Origin: Diacronema lutheri
Taxonomy: Eukaryota > Haptophyta > Pavlovophyceae > Pavlovales > Pavlovaceae
Assembly: GCA_019448385.1 (NCBI GenBank)
Contig: JAGTXO010000036.1
Span: forward strand, 124,001 to 188,000
Direction of reading: 5' to 3'
DNA length: 64,000 nucleotides
The notes below the pieces were generated by a model. The model did not search any database, was not told the DNA's origin, and was given only the letters and a program-made list of their open reading frames with translations. Below are positions 28,809-37,998 of this stretch, piece after piece. The translations under genes were made by a program, and so were the position numbers. Every line of letters begins with the position of its first letter. Positions within the stretch are counted from its first letter, which is position 1.

Positions 28809-31529
28809 ATGTTGGAGGGCCAAAGCGCCGAGCGCCCGGCGGAGGCCTGGCGCAGGCCTATTTCGCTGGCCGACGCGCCGCCGCCCCGTGCGGTGCGGAC
28901 GGAACCACCGCCACCGCACCCGCCGCCGGCGGAGCCGCCGCCGCCGCCGTCGGACGCCGCCACCGCGCCAGCGCCGGTTGCGGGGCGCGCTCTCGGCCGG
29001 GTCCCGTCGGAGCGGCTGCAGCGGAGCCTGAGCCACCTGCGGCGGACGGAGGACATGTGGGGGCTTTCGGCGGCCGCGCGCAGCTCATCCATCTTTACCG
29101 TCGTGCGCACGCTCACGCCCGTCGAAACGTGGCTGCTCGCGCTCTTTGCGCTCGCGCATCAGGCGATCTTCATCGCGCTCGGCTCGGAGCCCGGGCTGGG
29201 CGATGAGCTCTTCCGCGCGCTCGTGCCGCACCGCGCAAAGGCGCCGCTCGGTTGGACAGGCGTCGGCATTGCGCTTGCGCTTTTCTTGCTCGACGCGCAC
29301 CTGTGGAGCGCGCGGTGGCGCGTGCCGCGGCTGTGCATCGGCCTCGCGGGCGTGCTCGCGACGCTCGCCGGCCTCGCGCTCGTGAGCACGGCGCGGCCGC
29401 AGGCGCCGTTCGTCATCTATCTGGTCTTCGTGCACGCCGCGCTCCACGCGCTCCGCCGCGCCGCCTTCGCCGACGCGAGCATGCAGCGGTTCTACGCGGC
29501 GCTCGCCGCGCCGACGGCAATCGGCGGCGCGCTCACGATCGTCGGCTGGCTCGCTTGGGTGGGACTGACGCGCTCGGGCTGGGCGGCCGAGGTGCGCGCG
29601 TCGTACTACATCGCGATGCTCTGCGAGCCGAGCGCGCCTGCCTGCCTGCCCGCCGCGATCCTTTATTTCACGCCGCTCGCGTGCGGGCTGCTCAACCTCG
29701 CGACGGGCGTCGCCATCTACCTGCTCGCGCGCTGGGCGTCGCCCGAGCAGCGCGGCACGATGCCGGCATTGGCGCGCGCGTCGTGCCTGGCGTTTGGCGC
29801 GGCAGGCCTCGCCATGTACGTGCAGGCCGCCGTCTCGGGCGCCGACTCCGCACTCGCGCAGTCGGTGCTGATGCTCGCGCTCGCGCTCGTCGTCGTCGTC
29901 GCCGTCCTCGTCGGCTCGTCGGTCGGCTGGGAGCTGCTGCAGCGCACGCTGGTGGCGCTGCCGCTGCTGCGGCGTGCCGCATCCAAGGTGGGCGAGCACA
30001 GCGTTGCCGTGCGCGCCCTCCCGCCGGCGGGCCGGCCCGTCGCGCTGCTCGCGCACTTTGGCGACCTCGCGAAGGCGCTGCTCGTCTTTGGCGGCTGCGC
30101 GCCCTTCTGCGCCTTCCTGCTCCTCTCCGCGGTGAAGCAGCGCGTGCGCGTGCTCATCTGGCTGCCGCGCGGCGCCGACGACTGGATCGAGCCGCGCTCG
30201 GGCATGCGCGTGCGTCGGCGCGACGTGCTCACGCCCCCCGGGCGCGCGATGGCCGAGTTTGTGCGCGCGTGGGAGTGGAGCTCGGTGCTGAGCAAGGTGG
30301 TGTGGTTGGGCGTCGTCGTGATGGTGATGAACGTCGGCTTCGGCAAGCTGCTCAACGTGCTCAACTCGTGGCTCATCCAGACGCTGCTGCGCGCGCGCCT
30401 CGGGCTGGGCGTCGTGTGCGCCGCCTTCTTCGCTGCGGGCTTCGCTCTCTTCATGTGCCCGCCGGTGCCTGGGCCGGCGGTGTACCTGCTCGGCTCGTTC
30501 CTCATTCCGCGCTTCACTTCGTTCTGGCCAGGCATCCTACTCTCCACCGCCATCTCCTTCACGCTCAAGATGCTCACGTCCGCCGTGCAGCAAGTCGTGA
30601 TCGGCGAGCGGATGGGCGACTCGGTCGCGGTCCGCTCGTTCGTCGGGTACAACACGCTAACGATGCGCGCGATCCGGCACATCCTCGCCGAGCCGGGCTG
30701 GTCTGCGGGCAAGCTGTGCATCCTCGTCGGCGGCCCCGACTGGCCGGTGTGCGTCGCGTGCGGCATCCTGCGACTGCCCCTCTTCTCAATCCTGCTGGGC
30801 AACTCGCCGCAGCTGCTCAACATCTTCGCCGTCACCGTCGCGGGCGGCTTCCAGCTGCGCAAGTCGGAGGGCGGGCTGTGGCTCACGCTCTCCTCCCTCA
30901 CGCTCGGCGTCGCGTCAGCCACGCTGATCATCATCTTCGCCGCTGCCGCGCACTACATCGAGGTCGCCGCGATCCGCCACCGCGACGCGCTCGAGGCGCT
31001 CCCGCGCGACGAGGCGGTGGACGCACACGACCAGCGGCGCGACGAGGCGCAGCGCGAGTACGCCGACGCCACCGCGTGGACGCACGCCGAGCGCCCCGCG
31101 CCGCTGTGGGTGCGCCTCAACCTCGGCTGCGCCGCCCTGCTGCAGGTGCTCTCGTGCTACGCGGCGCAGCTGCTGGGCGGCCGCTGTTTCACGCCCTTCG
31201 AGATGACGGACACGATCGACGGCCGGCTTGGCGGCGACTGGACTGCGCTCTTCACACCGTTTGGGCGCGTCGTCCTCCTCCTCTGGGCCATCTCGTGCGC
31301 GCAGCTCGTGCTGTTCAGCGCGTGGGCGCGGCTGCGCATGCGCGCGCACGCCGCACGGAGGCGGGCAGAAGGCGGCGCAAACGCGGCGCGCAGCGGCGTT
31401 GCGATCGCTGCTGGCGCTGCGTCCGTAGACGACGCCAAGCACGGCGCCACCGCTCACGCCGACAACGTGCTTGTTGAGGCGGTCGGCACTTCGTGCGCCG
31501 CGACGCCGGTCGGCCGCGCTCAAAGCTAG
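28809..31529 (+). CDS. Large multi-pass membrane protein, possible VTT/DedA-like segment
   Basis: 906 residues from the ATG at 28809. After a proline-rich, presumably cytosolic N-terminus (about 1-95), at least 12 hydrophobic spans follow. The segment CPPVPGPAVYLLGSFLIPRF, preceded by a helix and followed by AISFTLKMLTSAVQQ and later LFSILLGNSPQLLNIF, resembles the VTT/SNARE-associated (DedA) fold, where a P-x-P-G re-entrant loop is typical; this is a tentative match. The C-terminal part has two more spans and a basic Ala-rich tail. Function and compartment are unknown. Unspliced as read; divergently paired with TRAP1 and convergent with the START gene. Confidence 0.75.
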   Translation: MLEGQSAERPAEAWRRPISLADAPPPRAVRTEPPPPHPPPAEPPPPPSDAATAPAPVAGRALGRVPSERLQRSLSHLRRTEDMWGLSAAARSSSIFTVVRTLTPVETWLLALFALAHQAIFIALGSEPGLGDELFRALVPHRAKAPLGWTGVGIALALFLLDAHLWSARWRVPRLCIGLAGVLATLAGLALVSTARPQAPFVIYLVFVHAALHALRRAAFADASMQRFYAALAAPTAIGGALTIVGWLAWVGLTRSGWAAEVRASYYIAMLCEPSAPACLPAAILYFTPLACGLLNLATGVAIYLLARWASPEQRGTMPALARASCLAFGAAGLAMYVQAAVSGADSALAQSVLMLALALVVVVAVLVGSSVGWELLQRTLVALPLLRRAASKVGEHSVAVRALPPAGRPVALLAHFGDLAKALLVFGGCAPFCAFLLLSAVKQRVRVLIWLPRGADDWIEPRSGMRVRRRDVLTPPGRAMAEFVRAWEWSSVLSKVVWLGVVVMVMNVGFGKLLNVLNSWLIQTLLRARLGLGVVCAAFFAAGFALFMCPPVPGPAVYLLGSFLIPRFTSFWPGILLSTAISFTLKMLTSAVQQVVIGERMGDSVAVRSFVGYNTLTMRAIRHILAEPGWSAGKLCILVGGPDWPVCVACGILRLPLFSILLGNSPQLLNIFAVTVAGGFQLRKSEGGLWLTLSSLTLGVASATLIIIFAAAAHYIEVAAIRHRDALEALPRDEAVDAHDQRRDEAQREYADATAWTHAERPAPLWVRLNLGCAALLQVLSCYAAQLLGGRCFTPFEMTDTIDGRLGGDWTALFTPFGRVVLLLWAISCAQLVLFSAWARLRMRAHAARRRAEGGANAARSGVAIAAGAASVDDAKHGATAHADNVLVEAVGTSCAATPVGRAQS

Positions 31530-31747
31530 GCGGCGGAGATGTGGTAAGGGGTCGCTCGCTATGACGGGCAAGTGTGGCCGTGATGGCGGTGTGTGTTGCC
31601 TCGGCGCGCTTACGTGCTCAGTCGTCAACACCTTCACTCTTGCGCATCGACCGGGGTGTGGCCTGCTGGCCTTGCAAAACGAGACGCACAATTTCTCCAA
31701 ACCAGATCCAGCAGGCGGAGCGCACTCGCCAGCATTCGCCGGCACTG

Positions 31748-32620
31748 TCACACGAGCAGCGAGAGCGGGTCGCGCCGCATCTGGCGCTCCAGCCTGATGA
31801 GCACGCCCCGGAAAAAGAGCGCGCAGAAGGTGTTGGACACCGCTGGGTGCGACTGCAGGTCAATGTAGTTTAGCATCTCGAGGTGGGCGCCCGCGTCGGC
31901 TGGCGACACACGCAGCGCGAACGTGTTGATCGCTCGGCGCGCGCCGGGCGCACGCGCGACGCCAAAGCGCACCGGCGCGGCTGGTCCCTCCTCGCGCGGC
32001 ATGCTCGCGTGCCGCACCGACTTTGAGGAAAATGTGCGGCTGTGAATGTCGATCGCGTTGAGCACGCAAAACTCGCGCGGCGCGAGCAGCCCCGGCAGCG
32101 ACGGTGTCACGGCGCGCGCGACCTCGAGCCTGCCGTGTGGCCATCGCCAGCCGGGCACGCGCGCGAGCGGCGCCGCGTGCCCGTCGGGCTCCGTCAACGG
32201 GTCGATAATCTCGTAGCCGCGCGGCGAGGTGAGCAGCTCAAAGATGGCGTCCGCGGTGCGCGCGCGCGCGCCCCAGTCGCCACCGGCGTGCGCACCCGCA
32301 ACGCGCACGGTCGCAGCGGCACGCATGAGAAGCAAGCCATCCGCCGCAAATGGCCCCTCGTCGACGCCGATCGATTCGACCGTCAGGCCCGGCCGCTCGT
32401 CGAGCGCGACCCAGCCGGCGTCTCGCGGCGCGGCCCAAAAGTCGTGCGCCTCGCGCAGCATCTCCTCGGCGAAAAGGCGGGCGACGGCGGGCTCGGTCAC
32501 GTCCTGCTCGCCGAGCAGCGCTACGCCACGCGTCCCGCGCCAGCGCGCAGGACTCTGCGCTCGCCAGCTGAGGATGGACGGCAGTGCGGCCAGCCAAACG
32601 ACGAGAGCGGACGGGTGCAT
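31748..32620 (-). CDS. START-domain lipid-binding protein with signal peptide
   Basis: 290 residues from the ATG at 32620. The first residues MHPSALVVWLAALPSILS followed by WRAQSPARW look like a signal peptide; an aromatic residue after the predicted cut and the basic stretch that follows would also suit plastid import, but that is speculative. The rest fits a START fold: the strand/helix pattern around GLTVESIGVDEGPF, IFELLTSPRGYEIIDPL, LAPREFCVLNAIDIHSRTF, SSKSVRH and the C-terminal helix LNYIDLQSHPAVSNTFCALF, which closes the lipid pocket in this family. It would bind and move a lipid or sterol. Divergently paired with the RRM gene (115 bp between ATGs). Confidence 0.72.
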   Translation of the reverse strand: MHPSALVVWLAALPSILSWRAQSPARWRGTRGVALLGEQDVTEPAVARLFAEEMLREAHDFWAAPRDAGWVALDERPGLTVESIGVDEGPFAADGLLLMRAAATVRVAGAHAGGDWGARARTADAIFELLTSPRGYEIIDPLTEPDGHAAPLARVPGWRWPHGRLEVARAVTPSLPGLLAPREFCVLNAIDIHSRTFSSKSVRHASMPREEGPAAPVRFGVARAPGARRAINTFALRVSPADAGAHLEMLNYIDLQSHPAVSNTFCALFFRGVLIRLERQMRRDPLSLLV

Positions 32621-32735
32621 CGCGCAACAGAGGGCAGAAGCTCGTGCGAGACGATTGCCGATTTGATCGAGGGGCGCGAAAAAGGCTTCCCCTCCGGAGT
32701 CCCTGCCGGACCAGCGCTTGGGTGCGTGCGACAAC

Positions 32736-35700
32736 ATGGCCACTCGCGAGACTGCGTCGCCCGCCGGGCGACCGCCGCGCGGCCCCGTGGAGTCGGGCGC
32801 GCCGCCGGCCGATCCGTTGGCCTCCGCATCTGACCCGCGCCTCAGCTCGAGCGATCGCGACGCCGTGCGCGAGCCCCACCCGTGGGACGCGCGCCCGAGC
32901 CGCGAGCCGCCGTCTGGCCGATCTGAGCGCGCGAGCTCTTCGGACGAGCGAGCGCGCGGCGAGCGCGGCCGGCCGGCGAGTGAGCGCGGCTCGCGCGGCA
33001 GCTCGCTCGAGCGCGACCGCTCGGCCGTCAACGAGCCCACCGACCGCGACGCCGAGCGCCGAGCGCCGAGCGGCGCGTCGCTGGCAGCGGCGGACGCGCC
33101 CGGCGCCGCACGCGGCAGCGCATCGCCCACGCCGCAGCAGGGCAATGCGGGCGTGGCGGACTCGAGCAGGGGCGGTGACGCTGGCACGGACTCTAGCGCG
33201 CCCGCCACTGCCGCTGCCGCTGGCGGTAGCGGCTCCGCACCCGCGGCCGCTGCACCCGCGGCAGCGGCGCCGAGCGGCGCGGACGGCGGCGGCGGCGGCG
33301 CGGCGGGCGATGAGGACGGCGCGGGCGCGGACGGCTCGGTCACGCCCACGCCAGTGCGCTCCGCTCCCGAGTCGCGACTCTCGCCGAGCACGCCTCTTGC
33401 CGTGCAGCTGCAGACACCGCAGCACAGCGCTGCAGTCGGCGCTCCGCCCGACGGCGGCATGGCGGGCGGCGGCGGCGGCGGCGGCGCGACCAGTGGCGCG
33501 AGCGGCGCGCCATTGCCCGCAGCGGACCGCTCGGCGCTTCGCCGCCTCTCGTCGGGTCCGGGCCTTGGCGCCACCTCCGCCCTGCCGACTGTTTCTACTC
33601 CGGGTGGCGGGTCCGTCGGCTCGGCGGCCACGCCGGGCACGGCCGGCTTGCGCGGCTCCGGCGGCGCGAGCCGGGCGTGGTTTCGGCTTCAGAACTTGAA
33701 CACGAACATCAAGAAGGACCAGCTGAAGGAGCTCTTCGCGTCCAACGAGCTGTATGGCCTGATTAACAGCCAGACCAGGGAGCGTCATCCTTTGTACGGC
33801 CTCACCGTCGATGTGAGGATGCCCCCCCCCCCCCCCTTTCCTACCCCCCCCCCCCCCCCCCCCCCTTGCCGTCATTCTTTGTACAGCCTCACCGTCGATG
33901 TGAGGATGCCCCCCCCCCCCCCCCCCCCCCCTTCCCTTTCCCTCCTCCCCCCCTTTCCCCATTTGCAGCTCTTCTGGGACCGCGAGGAGAACGCATCCCT
34001 CGCGATGGCCAAAATGCACGGCAACCACTTTGACGGGTACATGGCAAGCGAGCGATCAACGCTCCTCGTCGCGCCGGCGGGCCCGTGGGGCTCGGCGTTC
34101 CTCGAGACGCCCGGCGCGCGTTCTGTCAACGAGGGCATTGCCGCCGGCATGGGCGGCGGCGGAGGAGGCGCGGCGGCCGGCGGCTCGGCGGCGCGCGCGC
34201 GCGAGACGCGCGCCGGCGGCGGCGACGCGTGCGGCGGCGCGGGCGCGCGCGCGGGGGGCGGGCTGGGCGGCGGAGCGGGAGCAGAGCGGCCGGCCGGAGG
34301 AGCGCTCAGCAACGCGTGCGCCTCGAGCACGGGCCTCGTAGCGAAGAGCATCGCCGCCGCGGCGGCGGCGGGCGTGGGCGCGCAGCCGCTCGCCGACCGC
34401 CGACGAAATGGCGTGGCGCCGGACCTGCCGCCGGCGGCGCACGGCGCGGGCGCGGGCGCGGGCGGCGCCGCGGCGGGCGCGGACGGCGCGGACGGCGGCG
34501 GCTCGGCCGCGGCGGGCGCGAAGGGCGTGAGCGGTGCCGATCGCGAGGTACGCGAGCGGATGGGTGTCCCGGCTGCGTTGGGCGGCGGTGGCGGTGGCGG
34601 TGGCGTCGCCGGCGGGCCGGGCGCGGGCACGGGCGGCGGGGCGGCTGCGCCGAGCGCGGGCGTGCCGAGCGGCGGCGGTGGCGGTGGCCTCTCATCGCGT
34701 TTCGCAGCGCTCGCCAACGATGCAGACCATGCCGATCTCGGCATCGGGTTGAATGGCGGCAACGCGGCGGGCGGCGCGGCGGGCGGCGCGGCGGGCGGCG
34801 GGGCGGGCGGCGCGGCCGCGAGTGCCGGCGGCGGCGCTGCGCTTGCGGCGGCGGCAGCGGCGCTGATGGCCGACCCGGCGCTCGCGACGCCCGAGTGCGC
34901 GCCGCGCGACGGCAGCGGCCCCCTCGAGCATTACGAGTGCTTGCGCGACTATGACGGGTCGTCGCGTTTCGTCAACGTGCTCGACGGGCTGGCCGTGCAC
35001 GCGCACGCATTCCCGCCCGCGGTGGAGGAGGCAATCGCTGATGTTCTCGACGCGCTCATTGCCGACGGTTTCGAGGGCCGCCTTCTGCCCGGCAGCTTTG
35101 ACGCGCAGCGCAACTGGGCGCAGCATGGCGGCCGCGCGACAGTGCAGTTTGGTGCGTGCGCTGACTGTCTGCACCAGCACGAGCTCGACGCGGCGGGAGG
35201 CGCGGCAGCGATGGTCGCGCTTGCCGCAGGCGCGCACGCGGGCGTGCGCGTCGAGGCCCTGCCCGTGTGGCTCGTGCAGCTCATCGACCACCTCGTCGAC
35301 AGCGGGTGCGCGCGCGCGCGCGCCCGCCTGCCTCGAACCGCCGCCCGCGCCCGCGCCCGCGCCCGCGCAGCGGTCGGCGCACTCAAATCCTTTCCCGTGT
35401 ACCCTTCCCCGTGCCCTTTCCCGTGTACCCTTTCCCGTGCCCTTTCCCGCGTGCCCTTTCCCGCGTGCCCTTTCCCGCGTACCCTTTCCCGTGCCCCACG
35501 CGCGTGCGCCCTCTCACAACGCCCAGTCTGGTGAGCGAGGCGGCGAGGCCCGACTGCGCGCAGGTCTCGCGCTTCGAGGCGGGCGACTTCCTGCCGCCCA
35601 CCGCGGAGTCGGACGACTTTGAGCGGCCGACGGTTCTGCTGCCGCTGCGCGCGCAGCTGCCGCTCGTCTTCGGCCAGAGCGTGCTGCCCCTTGGCGAGGG

Positions 35701-36031
35701 CGCGTACAAGGGGAGCAGTCGGTTGCTGCTGCCGCGTCGCGCCGCGCTCGTCGTCGATGCGCCCGCCGGCTCGTACCTCGCGATGGCGGTGCCGCGCGTG
35801 CAGGAGCCGTGCACGCTGCTCACGCTGCGCAGGGTGGGCGAGCGGCAGCACGCCTCCATCCTGCAGCTGCGCGAAGCGGCGGCCATGGATGCGGCCGCCG
35901 CGGGTGCGGCCGCCGGCCGAGCGAGGCTCGCTGCGACGGGCGCGCTGCCGGTCGGGCAACCGCCCGTTCCGCCCGGACGTTGGAACGCACAGAGCGGCGG
36001 TGGGGCGCAGCAACCGCAAGCCTTTTGGTGA
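32736..36031 (+). CDS. RRM protein fused to an ALKBH9/10-like domain lacking iron ligands
   Basis: Exons 32736-33812, 33969-35305, 35527-36031 (972 residues); introns 156 and 221 bp, the first rich in C-runs, the second in CCCTTTCCCGTGTA repeats. The start is the ATG in ACAACATGGCC. RRM at about 313-395: AWFRLQNLNTNIKKDQLKEL, then LFWDREENASLAMAKMHGNH. A Gly/Ala-rich linker follows. Residues about 672-910 align by eye to plant ALKBH9/ALKBH10 RNA demethylases: AQHGGRATVQFGACADC, VEALPVWLVQLIDHLV and CAQVSRFEAGDFLPP. But where those enzymes have PPH-x-D, this protein has PPTAESDDFERP (Thr830, Glu832); the distal His position appears to be Met891; only the last 2-oxoglutarate Arg (906) remains. 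Probably an RNA-binding pseudoenzyme. Confidence 0.8.
33784..33968 (+). repeat. Duplicated exon end and donor plus C-runs in RRM intron 1
   Basis: A segment of about 47 bp (GTCATYCTTTGTACRGCCTC, then ACCGTCGATGTGAGGATGCC) occurs twice, 87 bp apart (from 33784 and 33871), each followed by a long C-run. It carries the exon 1 end and the GTGAGG donor. Both donors (33813, 33900) are in the same frame. Confidence 0.85.
35389..35495 (+). repeat. Tandem CCCTTTCCCGYG repeats in RRM intron 2
   Basis: About eight imperfect units of CCCTTTCCCGTGTAC, CCCTTTCCCGTGC or CCCTTTCCCGCGTGC fill half of the second intron, making a long pyrimidine-rich tract before the acceptor CAACGCCCAG. Confidence 0.85.
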
Positions 36032-36093
36032 GCCGCGTGCTGGTCAGGACGCGACGTGTGCACTGCAGTTTTGACCACTGGCCAGCCACTCAG

Positions 36094-36834
36094 CTACAAA
36101 ATGGCCTGCTTGACGAAGCGCAGGAGGAAGTTGTTTGCTGGCATCGCCTTGCGCGCGTGCAGCGCCATGCCGTGCGCGCCTGCGTGCGATGCGAGCGCCT
36201 CGACATCCCGGATGCCCCACTCGTGGTTGCGCTCGCGCAGCGAGCGGTCAAACTGCGCGTTCGACTCTGGCTCGCACACGCCGCCAACCTTGAAGGGCCC
36301 GTAGATGACGAGCGAGCCCGCGGGCGCAAGCGCGCGACTCGCGCCCGTAATAAGACCGCACGTCGCGCCCCATGGCGCGATGTGGCAGATGTTCACGGCG
36401 AGCACGAGCTGGTGCTGTCCCGCCGACGAGACTACGGGCGCGGGCCACTGCTCGAACGGCAGGCTCGCATCGAGCGCCGCGGCCGGCCGCACGTTCGCGA
36501 ACCGGCTCGAGCCATACAAGTCGATCGTCTCGAGGGCGCGCATCGACTCGTCGAACGCGGCGCCCGCGAACGCGGGAGCGCTGGGCTGGCCCGACACGTA
36601 CTCGGTCGGCAGCCACGTCAGCGAGGTGAACGCGGGCGCGAGCACCTCGATGTGCGCGCCCGTGCCGGACGCAACCTCGAGCGCCGGCCCAACCAGCTCG
36701 CCGAAGCCAAACTCGCGCAGGCCCTCGACGATCGGCAGCCTGTTTCGCAGCGCAGCGGGGTGATGCACCGCGCTCGCGCCGCCGATCGTCGCGGCCATCC
36801 TGAGGAACACCGAGAGGGCCCCAGTCACGGACAT
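36094..36834 (-). CDS. METTL26/DUF938-family SAM-dependent methyltransferase
   Basis: 246 residues from the ATG at 36834, unspliced. The SAM-binding loop is VLEVASGTGAHIEVLAPAF-like (ALEVASGTGAHIEVLAPAFT), and the family's hallmark segments follow: AVNICHIAPWGATCGLITGA, LVIYGPFKVGG and RSLRERNHEWGIRDVEAL. The protein is slightly longer than the usual ~205-residue family member because of a short N-terminal extension (MSVTGALSVFLRMAATIGGA) that might be a weak targeting signal. The substrate of this family is not known. Convergent with the RRM gene, 62 bp between stops. Confidence 0.88.
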   Translation of the reverse strand: MSVTGALSVFLRMAATIGGASAVHHPAALRNRLPIVEGLREFGFGELVGPALEVASGTGAHIEVLAPAFTSLTWLPTEYVSGQPSAPAFAGAAFDESMRALETIDLYGSSRFANVRPAAALDASLPFEQWPAPVVSSAGQHQLVLAVNICHIAPWGATCGLITGASRALAPAGSLVIYGPFKVGGVCEPESNAQFDRSLRERNHEWGIRDVEALASHAGAHGMALHARKAMPANNFLLRFVKQAIL

Positions 36835-36871
36835 GGCTGCTATGGGGGTACTGACTGAAAACGACGCTTAC

Positions 36872-37885
36872 AGGCGGGTCAGCAGGAGGGGCGCGCACGG
36901 GGCCGAGGCTGGACAAACGGAGCGAGCGAAAGGGCGCACGCAACATCAGGCCGAAATCAGGGCGTCGACCCTGTGCACGCCGGCAGCGGGAACGGCCGGG
37001 ACGGCAAGGACGTGGCAGGACGCGTCATGGGCGGACACCCACACACGCCTAGCCACCCCTCGCCGGCCCCCGCCGGCCGCCGCCGCCGTCGCCGCGCCGG
37101 AAGCAGAGGCCGTCCACACCGCCGCAGGCGTCCACATCCGCCTGGACGCCGTGAGCCGCGTGGCGGTGCGGCGGCGCCTGTCCGCGCGCCATCTGCGCGC
37201 GCGCGAGCAGGAGCTGCGCGTGCCCACGCACGACGCACGCGGCGAGCTGGAGGCGCATGTGGCGCTCGAGGGCCGCGCGGGCGACGTCGCGCGAGGGCGC
37301 GCCCATGCGCGCCATCCACGCGTCCGCGCCCATGTGCGAGAAGGTGGCGAGCAGGTCGGCGAGGCCGGCCGACCACTCGCCGAACGAGCCGATGACCAGC
37401 GCGCGGATCGGCGGGAACGAGTTGAGGCGCGCCTGCATCGGGCCCACCTGGCCCGGCTGCATGCCGAAGAGCTCCTTGTCGAGTTGAGCGCACGCACGCC
37501 GCCGCTCGCCGCCGACGGCCGCCGCCCGCCGCTCAGCGGCCTGGCAGCGGCGCGTGTCCGACTGGCCGTAGCGCGTGGGGCAGTACGAGATCGACTTGAG
37601 CTCGCACAGTGTCTGCACGAGCTGAGGGGCCGAGCCCGCACCGTTGAGCACGACGACGAGATCGACGGTGGGCACGCGCCGACGCCGCAGGGCCGCGCGC
37701 CCGGCCGGCGGCACGCCGGCGAGCACGGAGCCAAAGATGTCCGCGTCCTCGCGCCGCGCGTAGGTCCCGGCGTATCCGCGAGCCAGCGAGGCGAGCGATA
37801 AGGCGGGCCAGCACTCAGCAGGAGATCGGGGCCCACTCGGGGGGCGTGCACGGGGCCGAGGCGTGACGAACGGAGCGAGCGAAAG
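36872..37885 (-). mobile_element. Retroelement-like scrap, copy 2, between imperfect direct repeats
   Basis: A minus-strand frame (about 37815-37049) reads CWPALSLASLARGYAGTYAR, VPTVDLVVVLNGAGSAPQLV, KELFGMQPGQVGPMQARLNS, ALVIGSFGEWSAGLADLLAT and MGAPSRDVARAALERHMRLQ. The last part repeats the scrap at 19.2 kb. The style resembles C-terminal regions of algal retroelement polyproteins, but I cannot prove it. The frame is bracketed by direct repeats, 36872-36931 and 37801-37885, sharing CACGGGGCCGAGG and ACGGAGCGAGCGAAAG with an indel. Confidence 0.55.
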
Positions 37886-37951
37886 TGTGCAATCAGTCCG
37901 CTCCGTCCAACAAAATCACACGACGTATCGACAGGAGGCGCCGCGCCCCCG

Positions 37952-37982
<31 letters not shown>
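37952..37982. repeat. 31-bp C run
   Basis: Uninterrupted C homopolymer 16 bp beyond the stop of the phosphatidylserine decarboxylase gene (a G-run on its coding strand). A likely polymerase slippage site, so its length may be inexact. Confidence 0.9.
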
Positions 37983-37984
<2 letters not shown>

Positions 37985-37998
37985 AGGACACTGCGGGA

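Larger units (their letters stand above)
36835..37998. other. Intergenic stretch occupied by a repeat-flanked retroelement scrap
   Basis: 1.16 kb without a functional gene that I can support. It holds the METTL26 promoter (36835-36870), the retroelement-like frame between two direct repeats, and a 31-bp C-run at 37952-37982 just past the decarboxylase stop. Confidence 0.65.
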
